Shown: in pieces, positions 26,801 through 37,993 of the stretch | How the letters are laid out: every line of letters starts with the position of its first letter | Position numbering within the stretch: the stretch's first letter is position 1 | DNA from: Phylloscopus collybita | Lineage: Eukaryota; Chordata; Aves; Passeriformes; Phylloscopidae | NCBI GenBank assembly: GCA_027886175.1 | Contig: JAJNNQ010000137.1 | Coordinates: 39,852,001-39,916,000 of the forward strand | Direction of reading: 5' to 3' | Length of the DNA stretch: 64,000 nucleotides | The notes under the pieces: generated by a model | What the model was told of the DNA's origin: nothing | The model's database searches: none | What the model saw: only the letters and a program-made list of their open reading frames with translations | Made by a program: the position numbers and the translations under genes

Positions 26801-28279
26801 TATAGCAGCACAGTGGAGCTATTTTGCACTACTGAAATACAAAGATTACTTCCAGAAATAGTAATTAGCTGTCACTTCCTGCCTTAACCTATGACAGTTT
26901 ATACAGTTAATTTTTTCCAGCATGTTGGCAACAAGTCTTCCCCTAAGATTATGATTGCTGATGTCTGAGAAATATGTTTATTGATAAGCAAAAACTTGAA
27001 GCAGGAATTTTATTCTATAGGCAGGTTTGGGGTAATTGTTAATTTTAAATTAAATACATTAGCAATAAGGAAGCTTTACACAAGCACACACAACCTTTTT
27101 TGCATCGCAGTAAATTCAGGCAACCATATTCTATGAAATTAAGTTAAATGTATTTCTCTTGAAATATACTATCAATAAAAATACCAATCATGGAAATCGC
27201 TTTGTCTTGCATAGATGCTAAGTTTTAAATGTAATTTCTTTTAGCATGAATCACAGAATCCCCCAATATTATTATAATTTTAATTTTCTTCTATGAACAT
27301 GGTTTGGCTCAGAAAAAGGATCTTGCAATGTGTTAAAACAGTCTTTCCGCAATTTTGCTGCAGATATGCAGCAGAAGTTGTTATTATGAGGCAAAGACAG
27401 ATTTATGGCAATCTTTTAAAGGAAATCACTGAAAAGGTTTTGAGAGAAACTCTTGTCTCATTTATTTAGTTTCATACAATGCTACTGTCGGTACCCTGAT
27501 TATGCTATGCTTTAGGCACATATAAGCACAATATGTATCATCATTTAGACAGGATAGAGAGGGAAACAGAATAAACATCAACCAGATATGCTCCCCCATG
27601 CTTGTTTTCTTGCTTTTCTACATCTAGGCACAGCAAGAGGAAAAGACAAAAATCCCAGCTCCTAATGTTCAGAGATTTGTCAATGGCAGTTCGCTGCAGC
27701 TCACACGCAGAGTGAAGCAGCAGAGGAGACAACTGCAGAGAGCAAGTCAGGAGTGTGAAGCCTCAGAGAGCAAAGCCACAGGGACAGAACAATCTCTTAA
27801 CCAGCTGGGGAGAAGAGGCAACCAATTAAACAGGGAGCAAAAAGGAGCTGGAAGCTCCATGCTAGCAAAACCCATTGTTTTCTCTTGCATTTTTGATGAA
27901 CAGTGGAAACCGATCATGTGGGGGCTTTCTAATTGCAGAAATATGGAATAATCTGAAGCTGAACCACAAAATACAAACCTTTTTTAATCATCAAACTACA
28001 TTCTTGAAATCAAATGTTTAGGCCCATGTTTAAAACTAAGGTTCTAATTTTATATATTGTTTTCCGTAGCCTTGAAAAACAAGCAAGCAAGCATAAAAAA
28101 AAGGAAGTTATTCTTCTTTAGCTGAAAGTAAAACTTCCATGAACCATTCTCCTTCACTCATGCATCTCACTTTCATTCCTCTTAGTCTGGAATTGTCTAT
28201 TATGAGAAGAAAGTAACCAGGTAATTGGAAAGATCTATTCCTCTAGAGCTGGCACAGTGTGTGTGGATTGCTGTGTGTC
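26801..28279. other. Intergenic stretch
   Basis: Around 27,670-27,910 lies a moderately GC-rich, purine-rich block with a 79-codon plus-strand frame rich in Q, E and R. No splice donor or promoter motif makes it a supported gene. Confidence 0.35.
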
Positions 28280-28420
28280 ATGATGCACAGAAAAATTCCA
28301 ACCCTTAAGCATCACTTGGGATGCTGGTTTGAATATGATGCAATGAGAAGTTATACTACTCCTCATCATGGTGGCTGGTTAGAAGATCAGCATGACGCAG
28401 AGCTGGATCAATTTTATCCT
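28280..28420 (+). CDS. Candidate 47-codon coding exon, product unrecognised
   Basis: Seen: tandem ATGs at 28,280 and 28,283 open a frame that stays clear to CCT|GTGAGT at 28,421, a strong donor in phase 0. Alternatively an acceptor (ATGCACAG) ends at 28,290, so this may be an internal exon entered in phase 2. The frame is unusually rich in H, W, D, E and Y and ends HHGGWLEDQHDAELDQFYP, a composition atypical of AT-rich noise. The donor is duplicated 20 bp downstream. A phase-0 exit would be compatible with the phase-0 exons at 43.8-45.0 kb, but about 15 kb separates them and no link is shown. Not recognised as any family; possibly a small lineage-specific protein, or chance. Confidence 0.3.
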
Positions 28421-28446
28421 GTGAGTATCAATTTTATCCTGTGAGC
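28407..28446. repeat. 20-bp tandem duplication across the candidate donor
   Basis: Two adjacent 20-bp copies differ only at the last base (T versus C). They duplicate the exon end and the GTGAG donor, giving GT at 28,421 and 28,441. Using the second donor would run the frame into a TGA at the junction, so only the first keeps the frame open. Confidence 0.9.
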
Positions 28447-30102
28447 TCTTGTGAACAGCTCTTAGAGACAAAGGCCAGAGAAGACAAGGGTAATCCTACA
28501 ATTACCATACAGGGAAAATGAGAAAACCTCTCCTGTGACTTTGGGGTGGCCCTTGTTCTGGGAGAGATACTAAAAGAGACACTTCTGTCTCCACAAAGTC
28601 CTAGCTGTGTTTATTCAACAGTTCCTAGTAATTCTTTCCAAGTCTCTGAGTAATTGAGGACTTTTATTTGATGATCAGATGGAAATGTTTATCCAAATTT
28701 GGGGTTCAAACAGCTATTATTAGTAATAAAAATTACTGCAGCAGGGTGACTAATACAGAATGAACAATTATTCACTCACTATATCTCTACTGCTGTTTTT
28801 CAAAACTGTGAAAAGTGGGTTTTTTCAGTATTTATTTAATGTTGTGGGGGCTCTAATTATTTTGTTAACAACTCCTGGTTGTTCTTTTTCTGGAAATGTA
28901 TGAGTATTCTCATCTGACATCTGTGGTCCCTTAACTGGACTCATTTACATCTTGGCATAGCATAAAGAAATTTCTGATGTCATTCACAATTATGATTACA
29001 AAATTGACTTTATATAACTAATAAAATTCCTCTCATAACTGAACATTAATGTTAGTAAATTCATCTATTAAAAGCAAGAATGGCCTAGGAAATGTATATC
29101 TATTCTCCAGAAAAAAATCAGGGAGAAGTAATGACTTCAGCACTACTTTCAGATTTAAAAGCCACATATTCAAAGTGGACGTATTATGCAAAGATTTGAG
29201 TGTGCTTCTTACAAGCTGTTAGCAGCATGTAGAAGTTTATTTTACAGGATTTTTGGATATCTGCCAGTGGTAGTCACAATAGATGCCTTTAGAAAGTTAT
29301 GTGTTTTCATTTTGTTCCTATTGTACTATAGAATTGCAACAATATTATATAAAACTGTGACATTTATACGGTAGATTCCTCACTTAATAAAGGAAACATT
29401 ACAGGAGTAATATCTAAAATGAGTTGCTGGGAAAGCAGTATATTATGTATTCCTCAAAATGTGCGACTAGAAAGGAGGATGTTCTCACAAGGTGGTTAAC
29501 GTATGACCAAAAGGGAAAACATCAGAGGATTCCCAAAGGACCTCCATTAGAGTCAGGTATAGACTTCAAAGCATAGCTCTTTAAACTTAGCCAGAGAGGC
29601 AGGCAAAGTCATCTCAGATTCCCTTTTGTATCACAGGCAAGGTCCTCACAGCTGAAATGCCTCAGAGCTCTGCCCTGCTTCTGTCTTCTTTATCATCTTC
29701 TCCTGTTCACCATCTCTTCTCTAGCACTGTGTTTCATTTGGTTTTATTTTTTTTAATGCAGAAGCAACTTTGTGCCAGAAGTTTGTGAAATAAAGTCCTT
29801 GTGAACTCAAGCCTGGACAACTTTGAAAATGTGCATGAAATTTAAATACGCATTTGGTTAATTTTGGTTGAGAGAAAAAAAGGCAAAAGTTCAAGATTTT
29901 GGCTATGAGATACACTTGCTTCGCTCTTGATCTGGCACATTGGTGTATACTATGTGTATGTGAGACTAGAATTATGATGCAAGAACATCTCTCTGTTTAG
30001 AAATTAAAATCTAGAGTAATTTACCACAAAATTTGACATATTCAATCCAAGTCTCTAAAATGAAGCAGTTTCAGCCACTTCAGACACAACACAGCACCTA
30101 AG
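28447..30102. other. AT-rich stretch, nothing identified
   Basis: No repeat family or exon recognised. Confidence 0.4.
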
Positions 30103-30140
30103 CAGAGCTCTGTGGGCAGATCTCTGTAGCAGATCTGCCC
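30103..30140. other. Palindrome plus perfect 10-bp hairpin
   Basis: CAGAGCTCTG (30,103-30,112) is a perfect palindrome. It is followed at once by GGGCAGATCT (30,114-30,123), a 7-nt loop, and the exact complement AGATCTGCCC (30,131-30,140). Too short for a typical microRNA precursor and function unknown. Confidence 0.6.
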
Positions 30141-32559
30141 GGTCCCTTTCTAGTCTTACTTGTTAACGATGTCCTGATTATCTTATTTTGGAGCATGGGA
30201 AATCTCTCCTTCCTCCGTTATTCCAAATTATTCATCTGCTAAATCTGAGAATTAATTGGAGAATGGATGATTGGTTTAGTTTTGCCTTTCCACATGACAT
30301 GAGGAAACAAGATTTAATATAGTCAGAGAGAGCCTTGGCAAGACAGAGAGCAGTACTCTTACTTTACAGTCCCTCCTAACTGGTGCAAAATCACGTCACT
30401 TGTCTATTCAGGCAGTCAGCTTATTCAACAGAACATCAGCCTGCAGAGAGCTTTCCAAATTTAGCTGAGAGATAAGCAGCAAGGAAAAAAAAAATGCTGA
30501 AAATGGGATGCACATAATAAAATAGCAATCAAAAATGCATCACATGGGGATTCACCTTATAATGTTTACCACTTCTAGCACAGAATGTGAAAGGCAAGAG
30601 AAGTAGCAGGGATGGTAGCAGGAAGACCACAGAGCATTTTCTCCCTCCAAGTTTTTATTTAACCTGCATTTTTAAGGTGCTTTTGTCTGTGTTGCTACTT
30701 ATTGATAACCATAGTACCATTCCCCCGACACCCCTCCGACACCCCACCTTACAGGGCTACTGAATACCAACAAAAGGAGTTGTTTTACTTGGTAGGAGAC
30801 TTTTCAGAATAAATAATACTTGACCTTTACTGCAAAGAGCTCCTTTTGCCACAGATCAAATATTTTCGATTTTTAGTACCAGCAATCTGGCCTGAAAGGA
30901 TTTCATGATACTAAATCACATTTTATCAGATCCATCACATACCCAGTGAATCCAAGAATGATAAAGCCTGACAGTCATAAATGTGTCAGGAGCCTGATTG
31001 ATTTTCCTGTGATACAAGCAATAGTTCCTTTATTATCTACAAATATGATTATTATTAATAGTGATTAATTTCAGATGTTTCACATGGTGTTAACAAAACC
31101 TGCACCAGGTATCTTCAGATTTTTACATAAAGTTTTGACATTCCGTGAACTACTTTTAATTCAAAGGGAGTTGCTCTTGAATTCAAGTTTCTGCTCTGTT
31201 AATCCTATTAAATCTCTTTAATAATACATTTAAATGAAGGTTGACATATATATAGTTGCGTGGGTTTGACCTATACCACTCTGGTTTTCATGATTTTGAT
31301 TCTTTATTATGATGAAAATAAATCCTCTTATAGGTTTTTTGCTTCCTCGTGTAAAAATTGTCTTAATTTGTCTTATCAGGAACTTCTTTACCATATTGTT
31401 TCCCAACATCCACCTACTTGACATGACTAAAGATAAGACAGTTGGAGTTCAACCGTGACTAACTCTCTGGTTTAATGGCTAGACATGAAAAAAGTGTCAG
31501 GAGCTTTTGTAAGAAACTTGGAAGCATCTGGTCACTGGGGTGGAATCCAAAACCCTGTACTAAGGCACCAAAGGCTTCACAGAGCGCACAGGAAATTAGG
31601 TATCTTAGAATAGCAACCCTAAATACAGACCTGCTGACTGGGAAGTTGTAAGATCTGTAAAATGACTCTCTCCTTCCTAGTATTAATAACATGAGCAAAA
31701 GGCCAACCATAAGTGACCCTTATTATAATGCTACTCCTGAAAGGATTAAGTCTAGGAAGCAAATAATAGGGGATTATTCATAGTCCCTAAACATAACATT
31801 TATCCAGACAGTATTCCTAGAGCTTCCTCTACAGTTCTTCCTTGGCAGACTGACCTCCAAACTATGTAATTTAAATGAATTATATGCTTAAAGGGGGTGA
31901 TCTAAAGTTGTAGGAGAGATAAGCCTACAGAAATTTCTGATGAAACTGGGAACTCTATTGCACACCATCATTTATTAGGTCAGCGGAGGGAGACAACAAC
32001 TCTCCCTTTAGTGCTTCACAGGAGGATGCTTCATTTCCTGTGGTCTATCATAACAATTCTCTGGGTGGAAAAGACCATCACTGCTAATGTACCCTGAGAC
32101 ATCAGCAGTGCACATTCATGAATTTTATTAAGAAAGATTTGGTCTAACGTTTTGAGCACAACTGTTCAAGCTTCTCTGGAGGCTGCCTGTTATTTCTGGG
32201 ATATGGCAAGAGAAAGCAGACAAAAGCGTGTTTTGTAAAGTCCTTCTAAACTGCTCTAAGAATATTCAAACCCCTGCATGTACCTTCAAGCATGACAAGT
32301 GGTTTTGAAGCAGCTCTAAAAAACCATTAGGGAAATTGTTTATATAACCTGAATTGATTTTTGATTCTCTGACAGTTTGCTGTTTCATGAAGGTATATTG
32401 TTATGCATTCCAAGGACTCAGCACTTCCTAGTCCTTTTCTTCCATTATTGGAAGGCAGGTCCCTGCAGAATGTTTAGATGTATCTGAAGTATATGGAACA
32501 ATACACTATAATGATCATAAAACTCAAAGATTGACTCCTCTAGGCTCAAGAGCAATACA
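30141..32559. other. AT-rich stretch, nothing identified
   Basis: No mobile element, exon or RNA gene recognised. Confidence 0.4.
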
Positions 32560-33250
32560 TCCCTCCAAAATGGATCAGAGGGAAGAACACCAGGAAACCC
32601 GGAGCTCCTGGAAAAATTTAAACAGGAACAGGTACAGAGAGTAGAAGCAGGGGAAATTATCCTCGGAGGAATACAGAAAAAATGCTCTAAACAGCCAGAG
32701 AGCTGCTTAGGAAAGCTAAAGGACTGGCAGAAGTAAATCTGGCCAAGGACATTGAGGGTAATAAAAAAAGATTCTTCAGGTACATTCTAGGTAAAAGGCT
32801 ACATCCTGTTGAACAATTCCAGAAGAGGCCACAAAGTTAACCACAGAGCTGGGACACCTGTCTTATGAAGACAGGCTGAGAGAGATCTGCTGTTCAGCCT
32901 TGGGAAGAGAAGGCTCTGGGAGTTCTTAAAACAGCCTTCCAGAACCTAATGGGACCTAGAAAAGAGCTGGAACGGGACTTTTCACAAGGGTACATAGTGA
33001 CAGAACAAAGGGGAACGGCCTTAATTTGAAGGAGGGTAAGTTTAGATTAGGTATTAGGAAGAAATTCTTTACTGTGAGGGTGGTGAGACACTGCAACAGG
33101 TTGCCCAGAGTAGTTGTGGACTCCCCATTCCCGGGAGTGTTAAAGGCCAGGCTACATGGGGCTCTGAGTAACCTCAAGTCCAGTGGAAGGTTCCCTGCCC
33201 GCGCCAAGCAGGTTGGACTAGATGGTCTTTAAGGTCTTTCCAACCCAATA
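32560..33250 (+). mobile_element. CR1 LINE with internal deletion (plus strand)
   Basis: The left part (to about 32,805) matches the N-terminal, pre-RT part of CR1 ORF2: broken frames still read like an EEYRK stretch, a RKAKG-type stretch, then GNKKRFFRYI. It then jumps directly to the 3' region (CTTATGAAGACAGGCTGAGA, and so on), so the reverse-transcriptase core is missing. The right end is canonical: GGTTGGACTAGATGGTC, then TTTCCAACCC. The frame at 33,026-33,232 is the usual CR1 3' open segment (RLGIRKKFFTVRVVRHCNRL). Dead copy. Confidence 0.9.
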
Positions 33251-35397
33251 TGAAGTAAAGTCATGTCTTGGGGTAAAAACACACAGAACTTTGTGAATCA
33301 GAGCTCCCAGTTCAAGGAGACAGCTTTAAATTCCAGGCAAATGCCTATTCTGCATGAGAGCTCCTGCCATGGCTCTTGCTGATACTAGGACTTGCAAAAC
33401 AATACAAGGGTACAGAAACAAGGCAAAATGAACCTTGCTACACAAGCCCTGTGAGAACTTGATGTACTTGGTTGGAGGAAGTGTATTTCTGTGTGATTCC
33501 AGTGACCCAAGCACCAGGTGCTGGAACTGTCAAGCTCCCCTTCCCAGCCAGCTGGTCTCACCACACTGTTGCTGAATTCCAGCTCACCCTCGTTCTGCTT
33601 GAGAGGTTCTTGCCCTTGTGGCTGCAGAGTAACACAGCTTCCCTGCAGGCAGGATGCTGAGGGGCCCCACTGACAGCTGCTGGCAGACTGGTGGCTAAGT
33701 TAGAGATTTAGGGTGACAAAGTTAGAGATCCAAGCTGAGAAGAACTAGTACCCCAAATCTCCTATTCTAGCTTGATGATGCTACTCTACTAAATGAGAGC
33801 CCATCATCTCAAAAGATAACTACGTCCTGAATAATTCTCAGAAGCACTGAGTCACAAGTGTGCACAGAAATATCTGAGTTTAACATTTCCTACCAGCTGC
33901 CTTCAGACTTTCAGGCTAGCATGCAGATGTACTGAATCACTTTACAGAGCAAGATGACTAAACTAAACTAAACTAAACTAAACTAAAATCTTGAGACTTT
34001 GGCTCTTGGTTTAAACACTCCGGACTGCCCACCTGAAGATACATACAAATATGTAGTTCATAGTTCATATTGAGAACTGGGACAATTTAAATAAGAGTGC
34101 ATTGGATTATATCCAGAATGGAAGAGCTGACCAATCATAACATACATGTGAGGAACCTTAAGAAGAAACCTTGGTGATGTTGGCCCTTTTTCTGTCGATT
34201 CTGGATCACAATGGCAACTTCAGCTCAAATCTTTATCACAGGAGCAAGCGTGGAGGGGAAGAAACACAACAAAATGGCAGAGGCTGGCATTGTTCAAAAA
34301 AAGACCAGTAGTATTCCATAATGGAACCATGTTTATTTAGGACAGAACATGCCTAAAACGACTCTTGAGCTATTCACTCTTTTGTTTGATTTGTCTTGGT
34401 GGTGGGCCTGAACTTGCTTTCACCATCAATAAATCATACTAATGTGCTAGTGAAAAAATCAGCTATGAATTATCAGCAGAATTTTAAAAGTTCAGATTTA
34501 CCCATGCCCTTACTAGTTCAAAAACAGTGTGGATGATTATACATATATATATATGAAATATACTCTATAAATAGGCATTGCTAAGATTTTTACACTAGAG
34601 GGCACCTTGCTTATTCTCTTATATTGCATTGAATTAGCAACCTGTATGGAGTTTTCTGCAGTATTTGAATTCCAGAAGCTTTTAATGTGTCAGTTGGTTT
34701 TGGCTTTGTTTTTTTTTGTTTTTTTTCAACAAGCATATGAATATAAGTATCAATTTCAGGCAATACTTATCCAAGAGAATCTTGAAGATCTTAAATTGTA
34801 AGGGTTAAAAATTGGACAATGCCCAGTTTAAATCCTTCAAATGGCTTTCAGGATACTGAAGCCATTGAAACTGAACCACAGCATAACTATTTTTTGCTTA
34901 TATTGCTATGCTAGTACATACTGGCTAAAAATAAAATACATGATAGCTTCTAAAGTATTTTGTAATGGAAAATTTGAATCATTATTTATTATAACCTAAA
35001 AAAGCTTTGCTTGTAATTTGCAGAGTACAGTGGCCATCAGGCTCAGATCATCTGACTCTTGTTCTGTTGAGAGAAGACCAATGTTGACACACATATATAA
35101 GATATTTTATTTACTCCTGAAAAGAGATATGTATGTTGCTGTCTATAAATGTGTTCAAACAATGAGCAAGTCATAGCAGTGCCATTACTACATTTTATAT
35201 GCTCCTTTTTTATGCATTAGATATAAACAAGGCAAATATTTAGATCAGAGAACCTAAAACTATGTATATATACTCACACATTTCTTGAATGAAAATTATT
35301 TTAAGACTGTCTGCTCCCCATGCAATACTTTGTACAGTAAGTGGCCTTCTTGAGGAATCTGAGGTCTGTGCATTGACCAATGTTGCCTGTTTTTCAG
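33251..35397. other. Intergenic stretch
   Basis: A GC-richer block at about 33,470-33,690 is unassigned. An 11-bp direct repeat (AAGTTAGAGAT, period 22) lies at 33,697 and 33,719. A TA tract lies near 34,539-34,557. No supported gene. Confidence 0.35.
33958..33987. repeat. (CTAAA)6 pentanucleotide microsatellite
   Basis: Six perfect tandem CTAAA units. Confidence 0.97.
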
Positions 35398-35481
35398 CCT
35401 CAGGGGACTAAATATATGGAGTAGAAATCAACAGAGAAGCCTAATACAACAGAGACCCCACCACATTATTCCCTTTGACTG
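35398..35481 (+). CDS. Candidate internal exon, product unrecognised (speculative)
   Basis: A strong acceptor (TGTTGCCTGTTTTTCAG) ends at 35,397 and a strong donor (GACTG|GTGAGTT) begins at 35,482. The 84 bp between are open in one frame (phase 2 in and out) and contain NIWSRNQQ and SLIQQRPHHIIPFD. The other two frames have stops. Good splice signals on both sides, a length divisible by three and an undecayed frame support it. Only 27 codons and no recognised similarity count against it. The next candidate at 37,921 would join in phase, with the split codon giving W. Confidence 0.28.
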
Positions 35482-36045
35482 GTGAGTTCCACCCTTTAAA
35501 ACACTAAAATAGTTTTTCTCAGAGTTCATAGGAGCTAAAACTAAAGATTCTTTATCACCTCATCTCCATCCTATTATTCCATTCCCTCCTTTCCCCCGCT
35601 ATTGTTCAGACATCTGAGGATGAGTCTATAAGTGAGGAGCTAATGATGGAATCCTACCAAAGGAAGGGCTAACTTCACTATAAGTGAAGACTTTCAGGGT
35701 TATGCAGTCTTCCACTGAAAGCCATTGTTGCCTGGCATACATGCCCTACGGCAAGGTTTTGACCTACTTGAGAACAGGCATTATGCCATCCAAACAGATG
35801 GGCAAAAGCGTAGACAGTCAGGAGACCATGTTTGTACATCAAGCATGGATGATGAGGGCATGATTCTCAGCTGAGAACATTTAAATAATTGTTCATTCAG
35901 AGCTTATGCTCCTGTCACAGAAAGTAATGTGTCACCATTAATCAAGCTTGGAGTTTAGTGCCCTTTAGGAAAGGCATTGCAATGTAAGGTGGATATTATC
36001 ACCCTGACAGAATTTTGGGACTGATAGGTCTGCAGCACAATTATT

Positions 36046-36112
36046 AAAAGGTCTGACTTCTAGTCCTACCTCTGCTACTAACTTCATAAATGACCTTGAG
36101 CAAAATCAGCTG
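36046..36112 (+). mobile_element. MIR SINE core fragment
   Basis: Recalled MIR core order is kept: TCTGACTTCTAGTCCTACC, then CTCTGCTACTAACTT, then the diagnostic TGACCTTGAGCAA, matching the conserved TGACCTTGGGCAA of MIR. Divergence is high, as expected for a copy predating the bird-mammal split. Judged from memory of the consensus, not a search. Confidence 0.55.
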
Positions 36113-37920
36113 CAATCCTTGTAGCTGCTTCTTTTGTTTTACCAACACCAACTTACATACTGTAAGAGCAACATTATGTGAGCAAATCAACGTGTGCAAA
36201 ACAGCTACAACAGAAACGAATACACATCCCTATAGCCTGCTTTATCATGTGACCTTCTTCTGTGAAATTTTGGAACAACAGGTACAATTCTCCATTTGCT
36301 GACATGGCAAATTTCTCATGGCTAGACTCATATTGTTGGCTTCGATATCATGCAGATTTTATTTTTTGAAGATTAAAATAGTTAGTTTGTAAGCAGAAGT
36401 GGACAGAATTGCAAATGCTTCCACTTTGTTGTTTGCAATTTCACGTGCTTCACTGATTTTCGACATGATCAGTAAGTGAAACAAAGATGAGTGGGTATAA
36501 CAAATTATTTCAGACTAATGCCAACATTAATAATAGTCACAATTTATATATTAATTTGTGTTAAAACTGTTTCAGATGAGCAAATAGAAAAGACATATGT
36601 TATGTACATATTTTTGCAAACTAGAACATATTAAGCAGCGTCTAAAAAAAATTAGGTACTATACAGAAACAACTAGATGTAATAAAAGTGCTCATGCCAA
36701 ATGTCAACTTTTAGAAATAATGTCTGGGTTTTTATAGGATAGTGCTTGTAGACAAGAAATTCATAAGTCAAGGCTATCTACAGAGATAGACCTAAGCCTG
36801 AATCTCAAAAAAGTATCTAATGATACAGGACTGAGAACCTTTTCCGACATGACTTTCATAAGGTAGTTTGTTAGCAATGTCTGAAAGTTAAATCTACTCG
36901 GTTCATGAGTCTTTGTAGCTTGAATGGGACTACTTACATTGTGTAATGTCTTGCAGAATTGTTTAGGTATTTTAGCACATTTACTTACAAGCAATCAACT
37001 TTTTCGAGAATCATTCATATACTATAATCTTTATTTCCTGCCACTTAGATACTGATTGAATGGGTATTATCCAGATCTACTGCAAATTGTTCTGAAATAC
37101 ATTTAAACAGCACTGGGATAAAGTCAATTACCAAAAGCATTTATCAGAAAAACTACAATATCTTAAATTAGTTAACTGATAACTGTCCAATACCAGTTAG
37201 GTTTCAAGAAAATATAGTCTTAGTTTTATCGTAAGTGCTGTAGGATATTTTAAAAGAAATGTTCCATACACTCTAAGACCAATTCTAAGAAATTAACTTA
37301 TTTGCCAACTGATAGCATTGTAGCATTTTCAACATTTAGTCAAGCTTAACTCATTTCAGGGAAAGGAGTCATCCTTCAAATACATGACATGTATTTATTA
37401 TCCAATTCACAAAGGTTCCAGTGCAACAAAGCAGCAATGAACCTTTATGATGATTAAAATGCCAAAAGAAAATCTAATCAGTTATACTGCGAATTTCCCC
37501 CACATTACAACCACCACTGTCGTACTCTTATATTTCACTCGTGATGACAGAGCAGGTCCAATATGGAGGGCATGTCATGATCTTTTCAGTGTAATATATA
37601 GTCAGGAGTCATTCTCAGGGCACCATTGAAAGCCAGGTACACAGGGAGACGCAGAGATGCAAAAATTGGAGCTCTCAGATCACTCAGTTGTAGCACAAAT
37701 AGCAATGTAGCCCTGTAAACAATGCAACCATAAAGGCAGGAAATTATTCCCATCCCACATCACCTTCAGCAGTGGATGACATCTTTCTCAGAGTATTGCT
37801 GTAAGCACATTTCCTGTTGAATGAGTTGTTCTTTTTGCTTCTCCCTCCCTTAAGCACAAAATGCCCCTCTACATTTCCTTCAGGTCTGTGCTTCTCACTG
37901 TTTGGGTCTGTGTCTTACAG
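36113..37920. other. AT-rich stretch, nothing identified
   Basis: No further repeats or exons recognised. Confidence 0.4.
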
Positions 37921-37979
37921 GCACAGCCTTGCTTATCATTATACCTATGTGGAATTAAGCAGTACGAATGCAAATATAA
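37921..37979 (+). CDS. Candidate exon, product unrecognised (speculative)
   Basis: The acceptor GGGTCTGTGTCTTACAG ends at 37,920. A frame entered in phase 2 reads HSLAYHYTYVELSSTNANI and then either splices at a weak ATATAA|GTGAAT or continues a few codons to a stop at about 37,993. It joins in phase to the 35,398 candidate. No poly(A) signal close by. Weak donor and short length keep confidence low. Confidence 0.22.
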
Positions 37980-37993
37980 GTGAATTCTCCTGA

